From the NCBI GenBank assembly GCA_028693555.1, contig JAQUVD010000027.1, positions 1 through 56,413 of the forward strand: a stretch of DNA of 56,413 bases. The letters are read 5' to 3'. Below are positions 7,744 to 15,218 of this stretch, one piece after another (within the stretch, counting starts at the first letter, position 1; every line of letters starts with the position of its first letter). The notes under the pieces were generated by a model. The model searched no databases, was not told the origin of the DNA, and saw nothing but the letters and a program-made list of their open reading frames with translations. This stretch comes from Hespellia sp. (GTDB lineage: Bacteria; Bacillota; Clostridia; Lachnospirales; Lachnospiraceae). The position numbers and the translations under genes are program-made.

Positions 7744-8344
7744 TTATTTGAAAGTTCTGGTGGAACAGATTCATTCGGCTGCAATCGCAACAATCGGTTC
7801 AGACGGGCACCCGCAGACCAGAATTATAGATATGATGCTGTATGATGAAAAAGGTATCTATTTTCTTACAGCCAAAGGAAAGACCTTCTATGAACAGCTT
7901 ATGCAGCAGAAATTTGTGGCATTATCAGCAACAAAAGATAACATGTCAATTTCTCTGCGTGGCAAAATAAAAAATATTGGAGCAGAGAAACTGAATGAAA
8001 TATTTAAAATAAACACATATATGCAGAAAATCTATCCCAATGATACTCGAAGGGCATTAGAAGTATTCTGTCTTTATGAAGCACAGGGAGAATATTTTGA
8101 TATTTCTGATCCATCGCATATTGTTCGGGACACGATTGTAATTGGTACACCAGAAATGCAGAAAAGCGGATACCATGTAGGAAGTGGATGTATAGGATGC
8201 AAACTCTGTTACTCTGTTTGTCCACAAAAATGTATAGATATTTCACAGAAACCAGTTGTGATAGATCAGAACCGTTGTCTGCATTGTGGGAGATGTGCGG
8301 AGGTCTGTCCAAAGCAGGTTATTGAAAAGTGGGGGAAAGCATGA
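7733..8344 (+). CDS. PNPOx-like domain fused to a two-cluster ferredoxin
   Basis: 203 aa. Residues about 1-125 form a second PNPOx split barrel (VEQIHSAAIATIGSDGHPQT, YFLTAKGKTFYEQL). Residues about 145-200 carry two 4Fe-4S motifs, CIGCKLCYSVCPQKC and CLHCGRCAEVCPKQ. The fusion suggests electrons pass from iron-sulfur clusters to a flavin on the barrel, or the reverse. The start at 7733 overlaps the previous stop; the frame back to 7670 lies inside the first gene. Its last bases overlap the macrodomain start (ATGA), so the genes are translationally coupled. Confidence 0.85.
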   Translation: MNFNYLKVLVEQIHSAAIATIGSDGHPQTRIIDMMLYDEKGIYFLTAKGKTFYEQLMQQKFVALSATKDNMSISLRGKIKNIGAEKLNEIFKINTYMQKIYPNDTRRALEVFCLYEAQGEYFDISDPSHIVRDTIVIGTPEMQKSGYHVGSGCIGCKLCYSVCPQKCIDISQKPVVIDQNRCLHCGRCAEVCPKQVIEKWGKA

Positions 8345-9114
8345 ATCAGAGTGAGCGAAGAAACTATTTGTTGCGTGAGCTGATGAAAGAAAATGGAAGA
8401 TATTCAGATATCGATATTCCAGACAGTTCAGAGGAACAGATGCGGCTATTGAGAGGTCTTATGAATATCCGTATGCCAAAGAGTATAGATGATGAATTTC
8501 TGCGTATACAGAATGAGTTTTTATCAGAAGCAGCGAAAGCAAAAAGAATAACAAAAATTGAAGATTTAGAACCTCTGCAGGATGGGATTTACTTATGGCA
8601 GGGAGATATTACTGCTCTAAAGTGCGGGGCAATTGTCAATGCCGCCAATAGTGGGATGACCGGCTGTTATGTTCCGAACCATGCCTGCATTGATAATTGT
8701 ATTCACTTTTACAGTGGAGTTCAGTTACGGTATCAATGTGCAGAGATCATGGAAAAGCAGGGCTATGAAGAACCTACGGGACAAGCTAAAATTACGTTAA
8801 GCTATAATCTTCCCTGTGATTATATTATCCATACGGTCGGACCGATTGTTTCTGGAGCATTAACAGAGAAAGATTGTAATTTACTGAAAAGCTGTTATGA
8901 ATCCTGCTTGACATTGGCAGAGGACAAAGGCATCAGCAGTATTGCATTTTGTTGTATTTCCACAGGAGAGTTTCATTTCCCGAATGAAGAAGCAGCGAAG
9001 ATTGCAGTACAGACGGTGAAAGCATTCCTGCCAAAAAGCATAAATATAAAGAAGGGGGTTTTTAATGTTTTCAAAGATAGGGACAAAGAAATCTATGAGC
9101 AGTTACTCCGATAA
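8341..9114 (+). CDS. Zinc-containing macrodomain (protein-ADP-ribose hydrolase)
   Basis: About 257 aa. After a helical N-terminal extension (about 1-75) comes the macro fold: GDITALKCGAIVNAANSGMTG (ADP-ribose loop), then GCYVPNHACIDNCIH, whose Cys-His-Cys spacing is the zinc site of the Zn-macro group. CDYIIHTVGP and CCISTGEFHFP complete the pocket. In streptococci and staphylococci such proteins remove ADP-ribose placed by the neighbouring class M sirtuin. Here too the sirtuin gene follows, overlapping by 50 bases. GGGGGAAAGC provides the ribosome site. Confidence 0.88.
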   Translation: MNQSERRNYLLRELMKENGRYSDIDIPDSSEEQMRLLRGLMNIRMPKSIDDEFLRIQNEFLSEAAKAKRITKIEDLEPLQDGIYLWQGDITALKCGAIVNAANSGMTGCYVPNHACIDNCIHFYSGVQLRYQCAEIMEKQGYEEPTGQAKITLSYNLPCDYIIHTVGPIVSGALTEKDCNLLKSCYESCLTLAEDKGISSIAFCCISTGEFHFPNEEAAKIAVQTVKAFLPKSINIKKGVFNVFKDRDKEIYEQLLR

Positions 9115-9937
9115 TATAGAACGACTAAAAGAAGCGATTGTAAATGCGGATGCAGTTGTGATAGGGGCAGGGGCTGGTCTTTCAACTTCAGCAGGATTTA
9201 CTTATAGTGGAAAACGGTTTCAGAAGCTTTTTGGAGATTTTGCAGAAAAGTACTTCATTTCAGATATATATTCGGGTGGATTTTATCCATTTGACACACT
9301 GGAAGAATATTGGGCATGGTGGAGCAGACATATCTATTACAATCGGTATATAGATGCGCCGAAACCTGTTTATCAGAACCTATTTAGATTGATAAAAGAT
9401 AAGGATTATTTTGTCCTTACGACCAATGTGGATCATCAGTTCCGGAGAGCAGGATTTGATCAGCACCGTTTGTTTTATACGCAGGGAGATTATGGACTGT
9501 TCCAATGCTCCGAACCGTGTCATCAAAAGACTTATGATAATGAAGAAGCTGTAAAAGATATGGTGAAACAGCAGGAAGATATGAAAATCCCAACATCTTT
9601 CATTCCCCACTGCCCTGTTTGTGGGAGACCTATGACAGTCAATCTGCGGGCAGATGGTACGTTTGTGGAAGATGAAGGATGGCATATAGCGGCAGAACGT
9701 TATGCACAATTTCTTCGCAGGCATGAAAACTGCAAGGTACTATTTCTGGAATTGGGGGTAGGTGCAAATACCCCGGGCATTATTAAATACCCATTCTGGA
9801 AAATGACCGAACAGAATGATAAGGCAGTCTATGCCTGCGTGAATCATGGAGAGGCTATCGCACCACAGGAAATAGAAAAACGTTCGATCTGTATTGATGG
9901 AGATATAGGTCAAGTTATTTTGACACTGTTACAGTAG
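9065..9937 (+). CDS. Class M sirtuin (SirTM), protein ADP-ribosyltransferase
   Basis: 290 aa. The Rossmann entry is GAGAGLSTSAGF. The NAD-pocket loop reads TTNVDHQF and the position of the usual catalytic histidine reads YTQGDYG; the Asn and Gln here mark the SirTM class, which ADP-ribosylates proteins rather than deacetylating them. Four zinc-binding cysteines are seen (CSEPC and CPVCG). ELGVGANTPGIIKYPFWK closes the NAD site. Characterised homologues modify a lipoylated GcvH-like carrier encoded in the same operon; no such carrier or lipoate ligase is present here. The start at 9065 has AGAAGGGGG; ATG 9095 is an alternative. Confidence 0.88.
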   Translation: MFSKIGTKKSMSSYSDNIERLKEAIVNADAVVIGAGAGLSTSAGFTYSGKRFQKLFGDFAEKYFISDIYSGGFYPFDTLEEYWAWWSRHIYYNRYIDAPKPVYQNLFRLIKDKDYFVLTTNVDHQFRRAGFDQHRLFYTQGDYGLFQCSEPCHQKTYDNEEAVKDMVKQQEDMKIPTSFIPHCPVCGRPMTVNLRADGTFVEDEGWHIAAERYAQFLRRHENCKVLFLELGVGANTPGIIKYPFWKMTEQNDKAVYACVNHGEAIAPQEIEKRSICIDGDIGQVILTLLQ

Positions 9938-10172
9938 TGATAAAAATGAAAAGGGCAACAATTCCTGTACACCTTCACACCGATTCTGCCCAATCGAGAG
10001 ACCTTGCCCGCGGGACTCCTGCATTTTGTTTATAAATGAAATTCTTGTCTTTTCAGAGATGAAAAATGACGGATCGCGAACGAACTGTGCTGAACGAAAT
10101 ATTATAATTTGATTGATAAAAAAGCAACATCAAAGTATACTATCATTATCAGTTTATGGAAAGGATGATGGC
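9938..10172. other. Intergenic, no gene seen
   Basis: A weak hairpin (GGGCA near 9953 with TGCCC near 9990) follows the sirtuin stop and may help end the operon. I see no gene or clear promoter in the rest. Confidence 0.35.
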
Positions 10173-11260
10173 ATGCAGATTGAAGCAATCAGACGGATGG
10201 CACATGATATTATTGCGGATTCGGCAATAGAGAGTGACTGTATCGAATATAAGAAATCAGCGACTTTCAAAAATAAGATTCTTAAAACAGTATGTGCTTT
10301 TGCAAATAACTATATGAACAGAGAAATAGGTCTTTTGTTTATTGGTATAGAGGAAGTTGATGATAAAGAAACTGGGGAGAAAGCATATCCAAAAAGACCA
10401 ATATATGGAGTACCTAAAGAACTGGTTGAGACAACAGAGAATGAATTGAAATCGCTGCTTGCTAATATTCATCCCAAAGTGAATTATCATCTCATAACAG
10501 ATAAAATCGATGGTAATCATTATATTGTTGTTGCTGTTGAACCAGGAAGTGATGGACCTTATGAAACAAGTGATAAAGCCGAAAAGAACAATAAAATTGG
10601 CTTAAAGGCTGGAAGATATATTCGTGTAAAAAGGGATTCAAGAGTGCCAAATAAAAGAGAGGAATTTGAGCTTCTAAAGAAGTTTGCTGATTTTCATTTT
10701 AGTTCGGAATTGAATGAAACAGCTACTCTTGATAATCTGAGTTATGATTATATGCAGGAATATTTAATTGCTACTAACGCAAGAAGCGACACAAGAAAAA
10801 TGTCTAAACTTGATTTGGCAAAGCATATGGGACTTATCAGCCAAAGTGACTATGGGGGATATCGTGCAAAGAATTTTGCGGTACTCATGTTTGCGGAAAA
10901 ACCAGATATGTTTATACCAGAAGCGACTGTAAAGATTATTCGAGAAGTCGTTGGAACAGACAAGATGGAAGCTAAGACTTTTGATGGACCGATTTGGATA
11001 CAGGCGAAACAGACTTGTTGAGTACCCCCCAAGTCACCCCCCAAGTCACCCCCCAAGTCTTGCAGAAAGATATTTCGGAGAAAATCCTATTATTTTGTCA
11101 AGTGGAAAGAAGCAAAAAAGAAATTGCTAAACACTGTGAATATAAGGATGTCAAAAGTTTTAGTGCAAAATATATAAAGCCGCTGCTTGAGGATGGAAGA
11201 TTAAAAATGACGATTCCTGAGAAACCACAGAGCAGCCAACAGAGATATTTGGCAAAGTAA
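10173..11260 (+). pseudogene. AlbA_2/Schlafen-type ATP-binding protein, deleted and frameshifted
   Basis: The first frame (10173-11021) holds an intact AlbA_2 domain (ESDCIEYKKSATFKNKILKT, VCAFANNYMNREIGLLFIGI, RYIRVKRDSRVPNKREEFEL) and continues to EAKTFDGPIWIQ, then stops. The second frame (10994-11260, +2 register) resumes with LLSTPQVTPQVTPQV and a winged-helix tail (SKKEIAKHCEYKDVKSFSAKYI). The GHKL-type ATPase segment that normally separates them, about 150-200 aa, is missing. A deletion plus frameshift near 11000-11020 explains this. The 5' half could still make a lone AlbA protein. AAAGGATG precedes ATG 10173. Confidence 0.7.
11025..11060 (+). repeat. Three tandem 12-bp repeats (CCCCCCAAGTCA)
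   Basis: Three in-register copies, the last ending in T instead of A, encode the Thr-Pro-Gln-Val linker of the AlbA-family protein. C-runs of six could slip, but the unit keeps frame. Confidence 0.9.
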
Positions 11261-11296
11261 GGTGACTTGTAAAGCAATCATTTTTGGTTTTGGCAT

Positions 11297-11346
11297 ATAT
11301 AAGAGGTGAAGGACACGTTTTTTACGTGAAACCACACCTCTTATAT
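11297..11346 (+). terminator. Long hairpin downstream of the AlbA pseudogene
   Basis: A 12-bp perfect stem ATATAAGAGGTG/CACCTCTTATAT encloses a smaller ACG-TTTTTT-ACGT loop. It is followed by TTTTG, so it may terminate upstream transcripts before the eutS genes. Confidence 0.55.
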
Positions 11347-11447
11347 TTTGGATAAAATGACTGAAGGCAGATTCGAATTACGCTTGACAGAAAAATCAAC
11401 GGATAGTATGCTTGATACACAAGATAAAACAGAGAGGAACGGATAAA

Positions 11448-11813
11448 ATGTCAAAGAATCATGAAGAACAAATTAGAATCGTACAGGAAACGGTAGCCGG
11501 AAAGGAAATCACCTTTGCGCACGTAATGGGTGGTCCGGCTCCGATTGTGTATCAGAAGCTCGGACTGAATCCACAGCTTGATTATCGCTCTTCTGCTATT
11601 GGGATTATGAATATGACGCCACCGGAATCCGCCGTGATTGCATCAGATATTGCTGTGAAGGGTGGAAATGTATACCTTGGATTTGCAGACCGTTTTACAG
11701 GAACGTTAATCATTACAGGAGAGATTTCAGATGTTACATCGGCTCTGACAGAAGTTGTAGACTTTTTCAGGGATACTCTTGGTTACGTGGTTTGTAATAT
11801 CACGAGAAAATAG
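11448..11813 (+). CDS. eutS: Bacterial microcompartment shell protein EutS
   Basis: 121 aa, one circularly permuted BMC domain of the EutS/PduU type. It starts IRIVQETVAGKEITFAHVMG and contains IGIMNMTPPESAVIASDIAVKGGNVYLGFADRFTGTLIITG-type strands. It forms flat or bent hexamers in a protein shell around aldehyde-producing enzymes. Two further eut-like genes follow (PduU/EutS-like, then EutP), but no ammonia-lyase, dehydrogenase or other shell genes are in the window. The start at 11448 follows AGAGAGGA. Confidence 0.88.
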   Translation: MSKNHEEQIRIVQETVAGKEITFAHVMGGPAPIVYQKLGLNPQLDYRSSAIGIMNMTPPESAVIASDIAVKGGNVYLGFADRFTGTLIITGEISDVTSALTEVVDFFRDTLGYVVCNITRK

Positions 11814-11824
11814 GAAGTGTAGGC

Positions 11825-12253
11825 ATGAGTCGTATAACGAAGGAAGAACTGTTAGAAAAACTGTTTCATGATGATTATGAAAACCTGAAAGGGAAAAAGC
11901 TGCGTATGACGCGTGTGCGTGTTCCCGGTAAGGAAGTCTGTCTGGCACATATCATTCATTCAGCAGACACTTGTATTTATGAGAATCTTGGACTGCATGT
12001 CGGGGTTCATGAGGGCGAAGAGCATACGGGCGAGACGATTGGACTGATCCGGTTCACACCGTGGGAAGCAGTTGTGGTCGCGGCGGACGTAGCCATGAAA
12101 AGTGCGAATGTTGAAATTGGATTTATGGATCGTTTCTGTGGTTCACTGATTCTTGTCGGAGGGCTGTCACAGGTAGAGACTGCGGTGGAAGAGGTTGTGA
12201 GATTTTTCCGTGAGGAATTGGGATTTAGGACGTGTCAGATATTCAAACGATGA
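11825..12253 (+). CDS. Second EutS/PduU-type shell protein
   Basis: 142 aa. It is a paralogue of the preceding protein: an N-terminal extension of about 25 residues, then MTRVRVPGKEVCLAHIIHSAD, IGLIRFTPWEAVVVAADVAMKSANVEIGF-like strands and a C-terminal FFREELGF helix as in EutS. The extra N-terminus is reminiscent of the PduU beta-barrel region but richer in charges. Spacing from eutS is 11 bases, so it is one operon. GGAAGTGTAGGC is a modest ribosome site. Two different permuted BMC proteins side by side suggest a mixed or alternative hexamer. Confidence 0.85.
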   Translation: MSRITKEELLEKLFHDDYENLKGKKLRMTRVRVPGKEVCLAHIIHSADTCIYENLGLHVGVHEGEEHTGETIGLIRFTPWEAVVVAADVAMKSANVEIGFMDRFCGSLILVGGLSQVETAVEEVVRFFREELGFRTCQIFKR

Positions 12254-12273
12254 AGCAGTTGGAGAGATGATCG

Positions 12274-12801
12274 ATGAAAAAACTATTTTTAATGGGAAGA
12301 AGTGAAGCCGGCAAGACATCTTTGACACAGGCGTTAAGAGGCGAGGAACTTCATTATGAAAAAACGCAGTATACAATCACCGATAAGGATACGATTGATT
12401 CTCCAGGAGAATATGCGGAATCAAAGCATTTCAGTGTTGGACTGGCATGCTTTTCTTTTGAAGCAGATGTTGTGGGAATCGTTCAGGCTGCAGATGAGCC
12501 GTACAATCTGTTTAGCCCGGCACTACAATCGTTTATTCTCCGCCCGCTGATCGGAATTATCACAAAGACGGATTCGCCGTATGCGAATATTCCAATGGTA
12601 AGACAATGGCTTGAAAATGCAGGCTGTACACGTATTTTCATGGTGAATAATGCAACAAGAGAGGGAATTGATGAACTGATTGAATATCTTGCAGAGGATC
12701 CGCAGCAGATGACATTAGAGCAGGCAAAATTCAAGCAGAGTCTCGGTCTGAATGAGTGGGAACCTCTGCCGGAAGGAATTGTGTATCCGGATGAAACCTG
12801 A
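12274..12801 (+). CDS. eutP: EutP/PduV-family GTPase-like protein
   Basis: 175 aa. The P-loop is GRSEAGKTS (about residues 8-16), the G3-like motif is DSPGEY, and the G4-like motif is TKTD, as in EutP/PduV. Family members associate with the microcompartment and have been linked to acetate kinase activity (EutP) or to shell movement (PduV). It is 20 bases after the second shell gene and shares the operon. It is slightly longer than E. coli EutP, with a C-terminal tail LNEWEPLPEGIVYP. Confidence 0.88.
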   Translation: MKKLFLMGRSEAGKTSLTQALRGEELHYEKTQYTITDKDTIDSPGEYAESKHFSVGLACFSFEADVVGIVQAADEPYNLFSPALQSFILRPLIGIITKTDSPYANIPMVRQWLENAGCTRIFMVNNATREGIDELIEYLAEDPQQMTLEQAKFKQSLGLNEWEPLPEGIVYPDET

Positions 12802-12822
12802 AGCGGAAAGAAAGGAATTTCT

Positions 12823-13623
12823 ATGATCAAATTAGTTGTAACAGATATTGATGGAACGTTATTGGAGGAAGGTACGGACAAGATTAATACAGAGTTGTAC
12901 GATGTTGTGAAGCAGTTAAAGCAGCAGGGAACCATCTTTGCAGCGGCGAGCGGCAGGCAGTACAACAGCATTCGACATGTCTTTTCTCCGATTCAAAATG
13001 ATATGATCTTCATATGTGAGAATGGTACGAATATCATCTGTCGAGGTTATGATATGGATTCTACGCTTTTGAATAAGCAGGATGCCCGCGAATTAATGGA
13101 ATACATCCGTACTCTGGATGGGTGCTATATAACGGCATCGACAAAAGAGGCAATATATATCGAGACGCGGGATCCGGCGTTTTTAGATTTGATGATGAAT
13201 GGCTACAAAAATGAAATGAAGATCGTGGATGACCTTCTTAGTGAAGACCTCGATATTATCAAGATATCCATCTATAAGGAGAGCGGTGTTGATTGTATTT
13301 CTGAGCGGGTGATTGCGGACTGGAAGGATAAATTCCGTGTGACGGTAGCGGGTGATCCGTGGATTGATTTTATGGATTATAAGGCAGATAAGGGGAATGC
13401 AATCGCTAAGATTCAGGAAACACTTCATATTTCCAAGGAAGAGACGATGGCATTTGGTGATAATCATAATGATATAGGCATGTTGAATCATGCAGGGGAA
13501 AGTTATGCGGTGGCAAATGCGAGAAGCGCGGTCAAAGAAGTGGCACGGCATATGACCAAAGCCAACACCGAGGATGGTGTGCTGTTAGTTTTGAAAGAAC
13601 TTGTTGCAAAACAAAAAGCATAA
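12823..13623 (+). CDS. Cof-type HAD-superfamily phosphatase
   Basis: 266 aa. HAD motif I is DIDGTLLEEG (about residue 7), motif II lies in AAASGR, and the distal lysine and motif IV are DKGNAIAKIQ and AFGDNHNDIGML. A C2-type cap sits in between. It should hydrolyse a small phosphoester in the cytosol; the substrate cannot be read from sequence (sugar phosphates, FMN or pyridoxal phosphate are common for this group). It follows eutP by 21 bases and may ride in the same transcript. Confidence 0.85.
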   Translation: MIKLVVTDIDGTLLEEGTDKINTELYDVVKQLKQQGTIFAAASGRQYNSIRHVFSPIQNDMIFICENGTNIICRGYDMDSTLLNKQDARELMEYIRTLDGCYITASTKEAIYIETRDPAFLDLMMNGYKNEMKIVDDLLSEDLDIIKISIYKESGVDCISERVIADWKDKFRVTVAGDPWIDFMDYKADKGNAIAKIQETLHISKEETMAFGDNHNDIGMLNHAGESYAVANARSAVKEVARHMTKANTEDGVLLVLKELVAKQKA

Positions 13624-13639
13624 CCATCCGGAGTTGTGT

Positions 13640-13975
13640 TTATTTCTTATCTTTTAACCAGATTTTTAAAGTTGCGATTAATTTCTTCTTGGCATCATCA
13701 TCTAACTTTGAGACATAACGGGTGACCTCGTTGTCGAGGGCGGTATCCTTATACTCAGGGTCCATCTGTCCAACCAAAGCATCCAATGTGACATGGGTCA
13801 GTTTCGCATAGTAGGTGAGTACACGAAGAGACATTGCAGTCCGGTTATTCTCGACGTTACTGATGAATCCGGGTGTGACATTTAATGCCGCGGCAACCTC
13901 TGCCTGTGTCAGGTTCATCTCGATTCTCAAATTTTTCACATAGGTTCCAAGACTTTCTGTTTGTTCTTTTTTCAT
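13640..13975 (-). CDS. XRE-family regulator
   Basis: 111 aa. The N-terminal HTH_3 is SLGTYVKNLRIEMNLTQAEVAAALNVTPGFISNVENNRTAMS (about residues 8-50, shown here in part). It is followed by a helical tail rich in D/K (KLDDDAKKKLIATLKIWLKD) that probably dimerises. It is convergent with the HAD gene. The ribosome site is weak (CTGAG), so the level may be low. Targets are unknown. Confidence 0.8.
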   Translation of the reverse strand: MKKEQTESLGTYVKNLRIEMNLTQAEVAAALNVTPGFISNVENNRTAMSLRVLTYYAKLTHVTLDALVGQMDPEYKDTALDNEVTRYVSKLDDDAKKKLIATLKIWLKDKK

Positions 13976-14193
13976 GTTTTCTCAGGTCCAAGAATCTGGA
14001 CATTTCCTCCAAATTTAATACATAGTTAGAGTATACAATAAATAGCCTGAAAGTTAAACATAGTAATTGTATAGAATATATTCCTTGAATTCCAAAGCAG
14101 AAAGAATATGTAAATAATTTTTTGGACATACAATCTGACAAATTCTGTGAGAGAAATGTGTTAAAGTATGTAACTGGATAGGGGGTTGCTTTT

Positions 14194-14283
14194 ATGTGTG
14201 ATCAATGCAAACACCGGAGCTACTGTCCGTGTGTGGGGAAGGAAGAATATTGCGGTAATTTTCAAAGAGGGCTGTCACATTAG
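14194..14283 (+). CDS. Cysteine-rich 29-aa microprotein
   Basis: An ATG at 14194 follows GGATAGGGGG and encodes 29 residues with cysteines at 2, 5, 11, 13 and 20: MCDQCKHRSYCPCVGKEEYC, then GNFQRGLSH. Paired CxxC and CxC motifs suggest one bound metal ion (zinc or iron). It lies upstream of dgkA on the same strand with a small TCACA-TAG-TGTGA hairpin at its stop. I do not know the family; the good ribosome site and cysteine spacing argue for a real gene. Confidence 0.5.
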   Translation: MCDQCKHRSYCPCVGKEEYCGNFQRGLSH

Positions 14284-14332
14284 TGTGATGGTCTTCTATA
14301 TATTTCAAGATAAATCATTTGCAGGAGTGCCA

Positions 14333-14752
14333 ATGAAAAGTTATAATAAATACAAAGGATGTGAAAAAATGAAAAATAAAAAGAAAGAACCAATGAAGAA
14401 AAGCTTTGGCTATGCATTTGAAGGAATCTTCACCTGCATTTCGAAGGAGCGAAACATGAAAATCCACTGTGTGATGGCAATCTTAGTTGTGGCAGCAGGA
14501 ACGCTGCTTCATATTTCAGTCACAGAGTGGTGCATTTGTCTGATTTTATTTGGTCTGGTGATGGCACTTGAGATGGTGAACACAGCAGTGGAAGCTGTCG
14601 TAGATCTGGTGACGGAAGAGCGAAAACCACTGGCAAAAATTGCAAAAGACACAGCGGCGGGCGCAGTGCTGATTGCTGCAATTATGGCAGCGATTGCGGG
14701 ATGTATGATTTTCGTTCCGAAGGGCATTCTATTTATAAGCAATTTAGGATAA
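14333..14752 (+). CDS. dgkA: Diacylglycerol/undecaprenol kinase DgkA
   Basis: About 139 aa, three transmembrane helices. The family signature ALEMVNTAVEAVVDLV (with the catalytic Glu/Asn pattern) follows a FAFEGI-type amphipathic start (SFGYAFEGIFTCISKERNMKIH). Gram-positive members phosphorylate undecaprenol or diacylglycerol at the membrane using ATP. ATG 14333 has GGAG 5 bases before it; ATG 14369 has AAAGGA 9 bases before it and gives the usual 127 aa, so either may be used. The longer frame back to 14186 overlaps the Cys-rich microprotein in another register and is not used. Confidence 0.85.
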   Translation: MKSYNKYKGCEKMKNKKKEPMKKSFGYAFEGIFTCISKERNMKIHCVMAILVVAAGTLLHISVTEWCICLILFGLVMALEMVNTAVEAVVDLVTEERKPLAKIAKDTAAGAVLIAAIMAAIAGCMIFVPKGILFISNLG

Positions 14753-14867
14753 GGCTGATGTTGAAATTTGTAATAGATAGGCGTATAACTAGAGTATAGG
14801 AACATAGTTGAAGCAGATGGCATGGCAGAGGACATACTTCATGCCGACAAAAAAGAGAGGAGTTATT

Positions 14868-15218
14868 ATGGTAGACAAATTAGGTGATGGACTAAAGAAG
14901 GTAATCTTAGCGGGGATTGGTGCAGTTGCAGTGACGGCAGAGAAGTCAAAAGACGTGCTGGATGATATGGTGAAAAAGGGTGAATTGACTGTGGAACAGG
15001 GAAAGGTTCTGAATCAGGAGCTCAAGCATAATATCAAAGAAACAGTCAAGGAGAATGTGAACGTATCAGTAAAGCCATCCACAGCGGAAGAGCTAAAAGA
15101 TCTTCTTACAAACATGACAGCGGAGCAGCTTGCGGAATTGAAAGAAAAACTGCAGGCAGTGGAAGCAGAAAAAGCATCGCCGGAGACGGATGCTGCAGAA
15201 GAGGAAGTAGATGAATAA
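14868..15218 (+). CDS. Phasin-like coiled-coil protein
   Basis: 116 aa: an N-terminal amphipathic/hydrophobic helix (LKKVILAGIGAVAVTAEKSKD) followed by long charged helices and a Glu/Ala-rich tail. This resembles phasin-family proteins and the small phasin-like partner often found beside bacterial ABC1 kinases. It overlaps the ABC1 kinase gene by 8 bases, so the two are coupled. The start at 14868 follows GAGAGGAG. It may sit on membranes or lipid surfaces; no direct activity is implied. Confidence 0.7.
   Translation: MVDKLGDGLKKVILAGIGAVAVTAEKSKDVLDDMVKKGELTVEQGKVLNQELKHNIKETVKENVNVSVKPSTAEELKDLLTNMTAEQLAELKEKLQAVEAEKASPETDAAEEEVDE

Noticed and set aside
11025-11060. Short tandem repeats as a CRISPR array
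   Set aside because: The 12-bp units have no spacers and encode the Thr-Pro-Gln-Val linker of a protein.
14186-14332. Extended N-terminus of DgkA
   Set aside because: It would overlap the Cys-rich ORF and lacks a ribosome site; family length supports 14333 or 14369.
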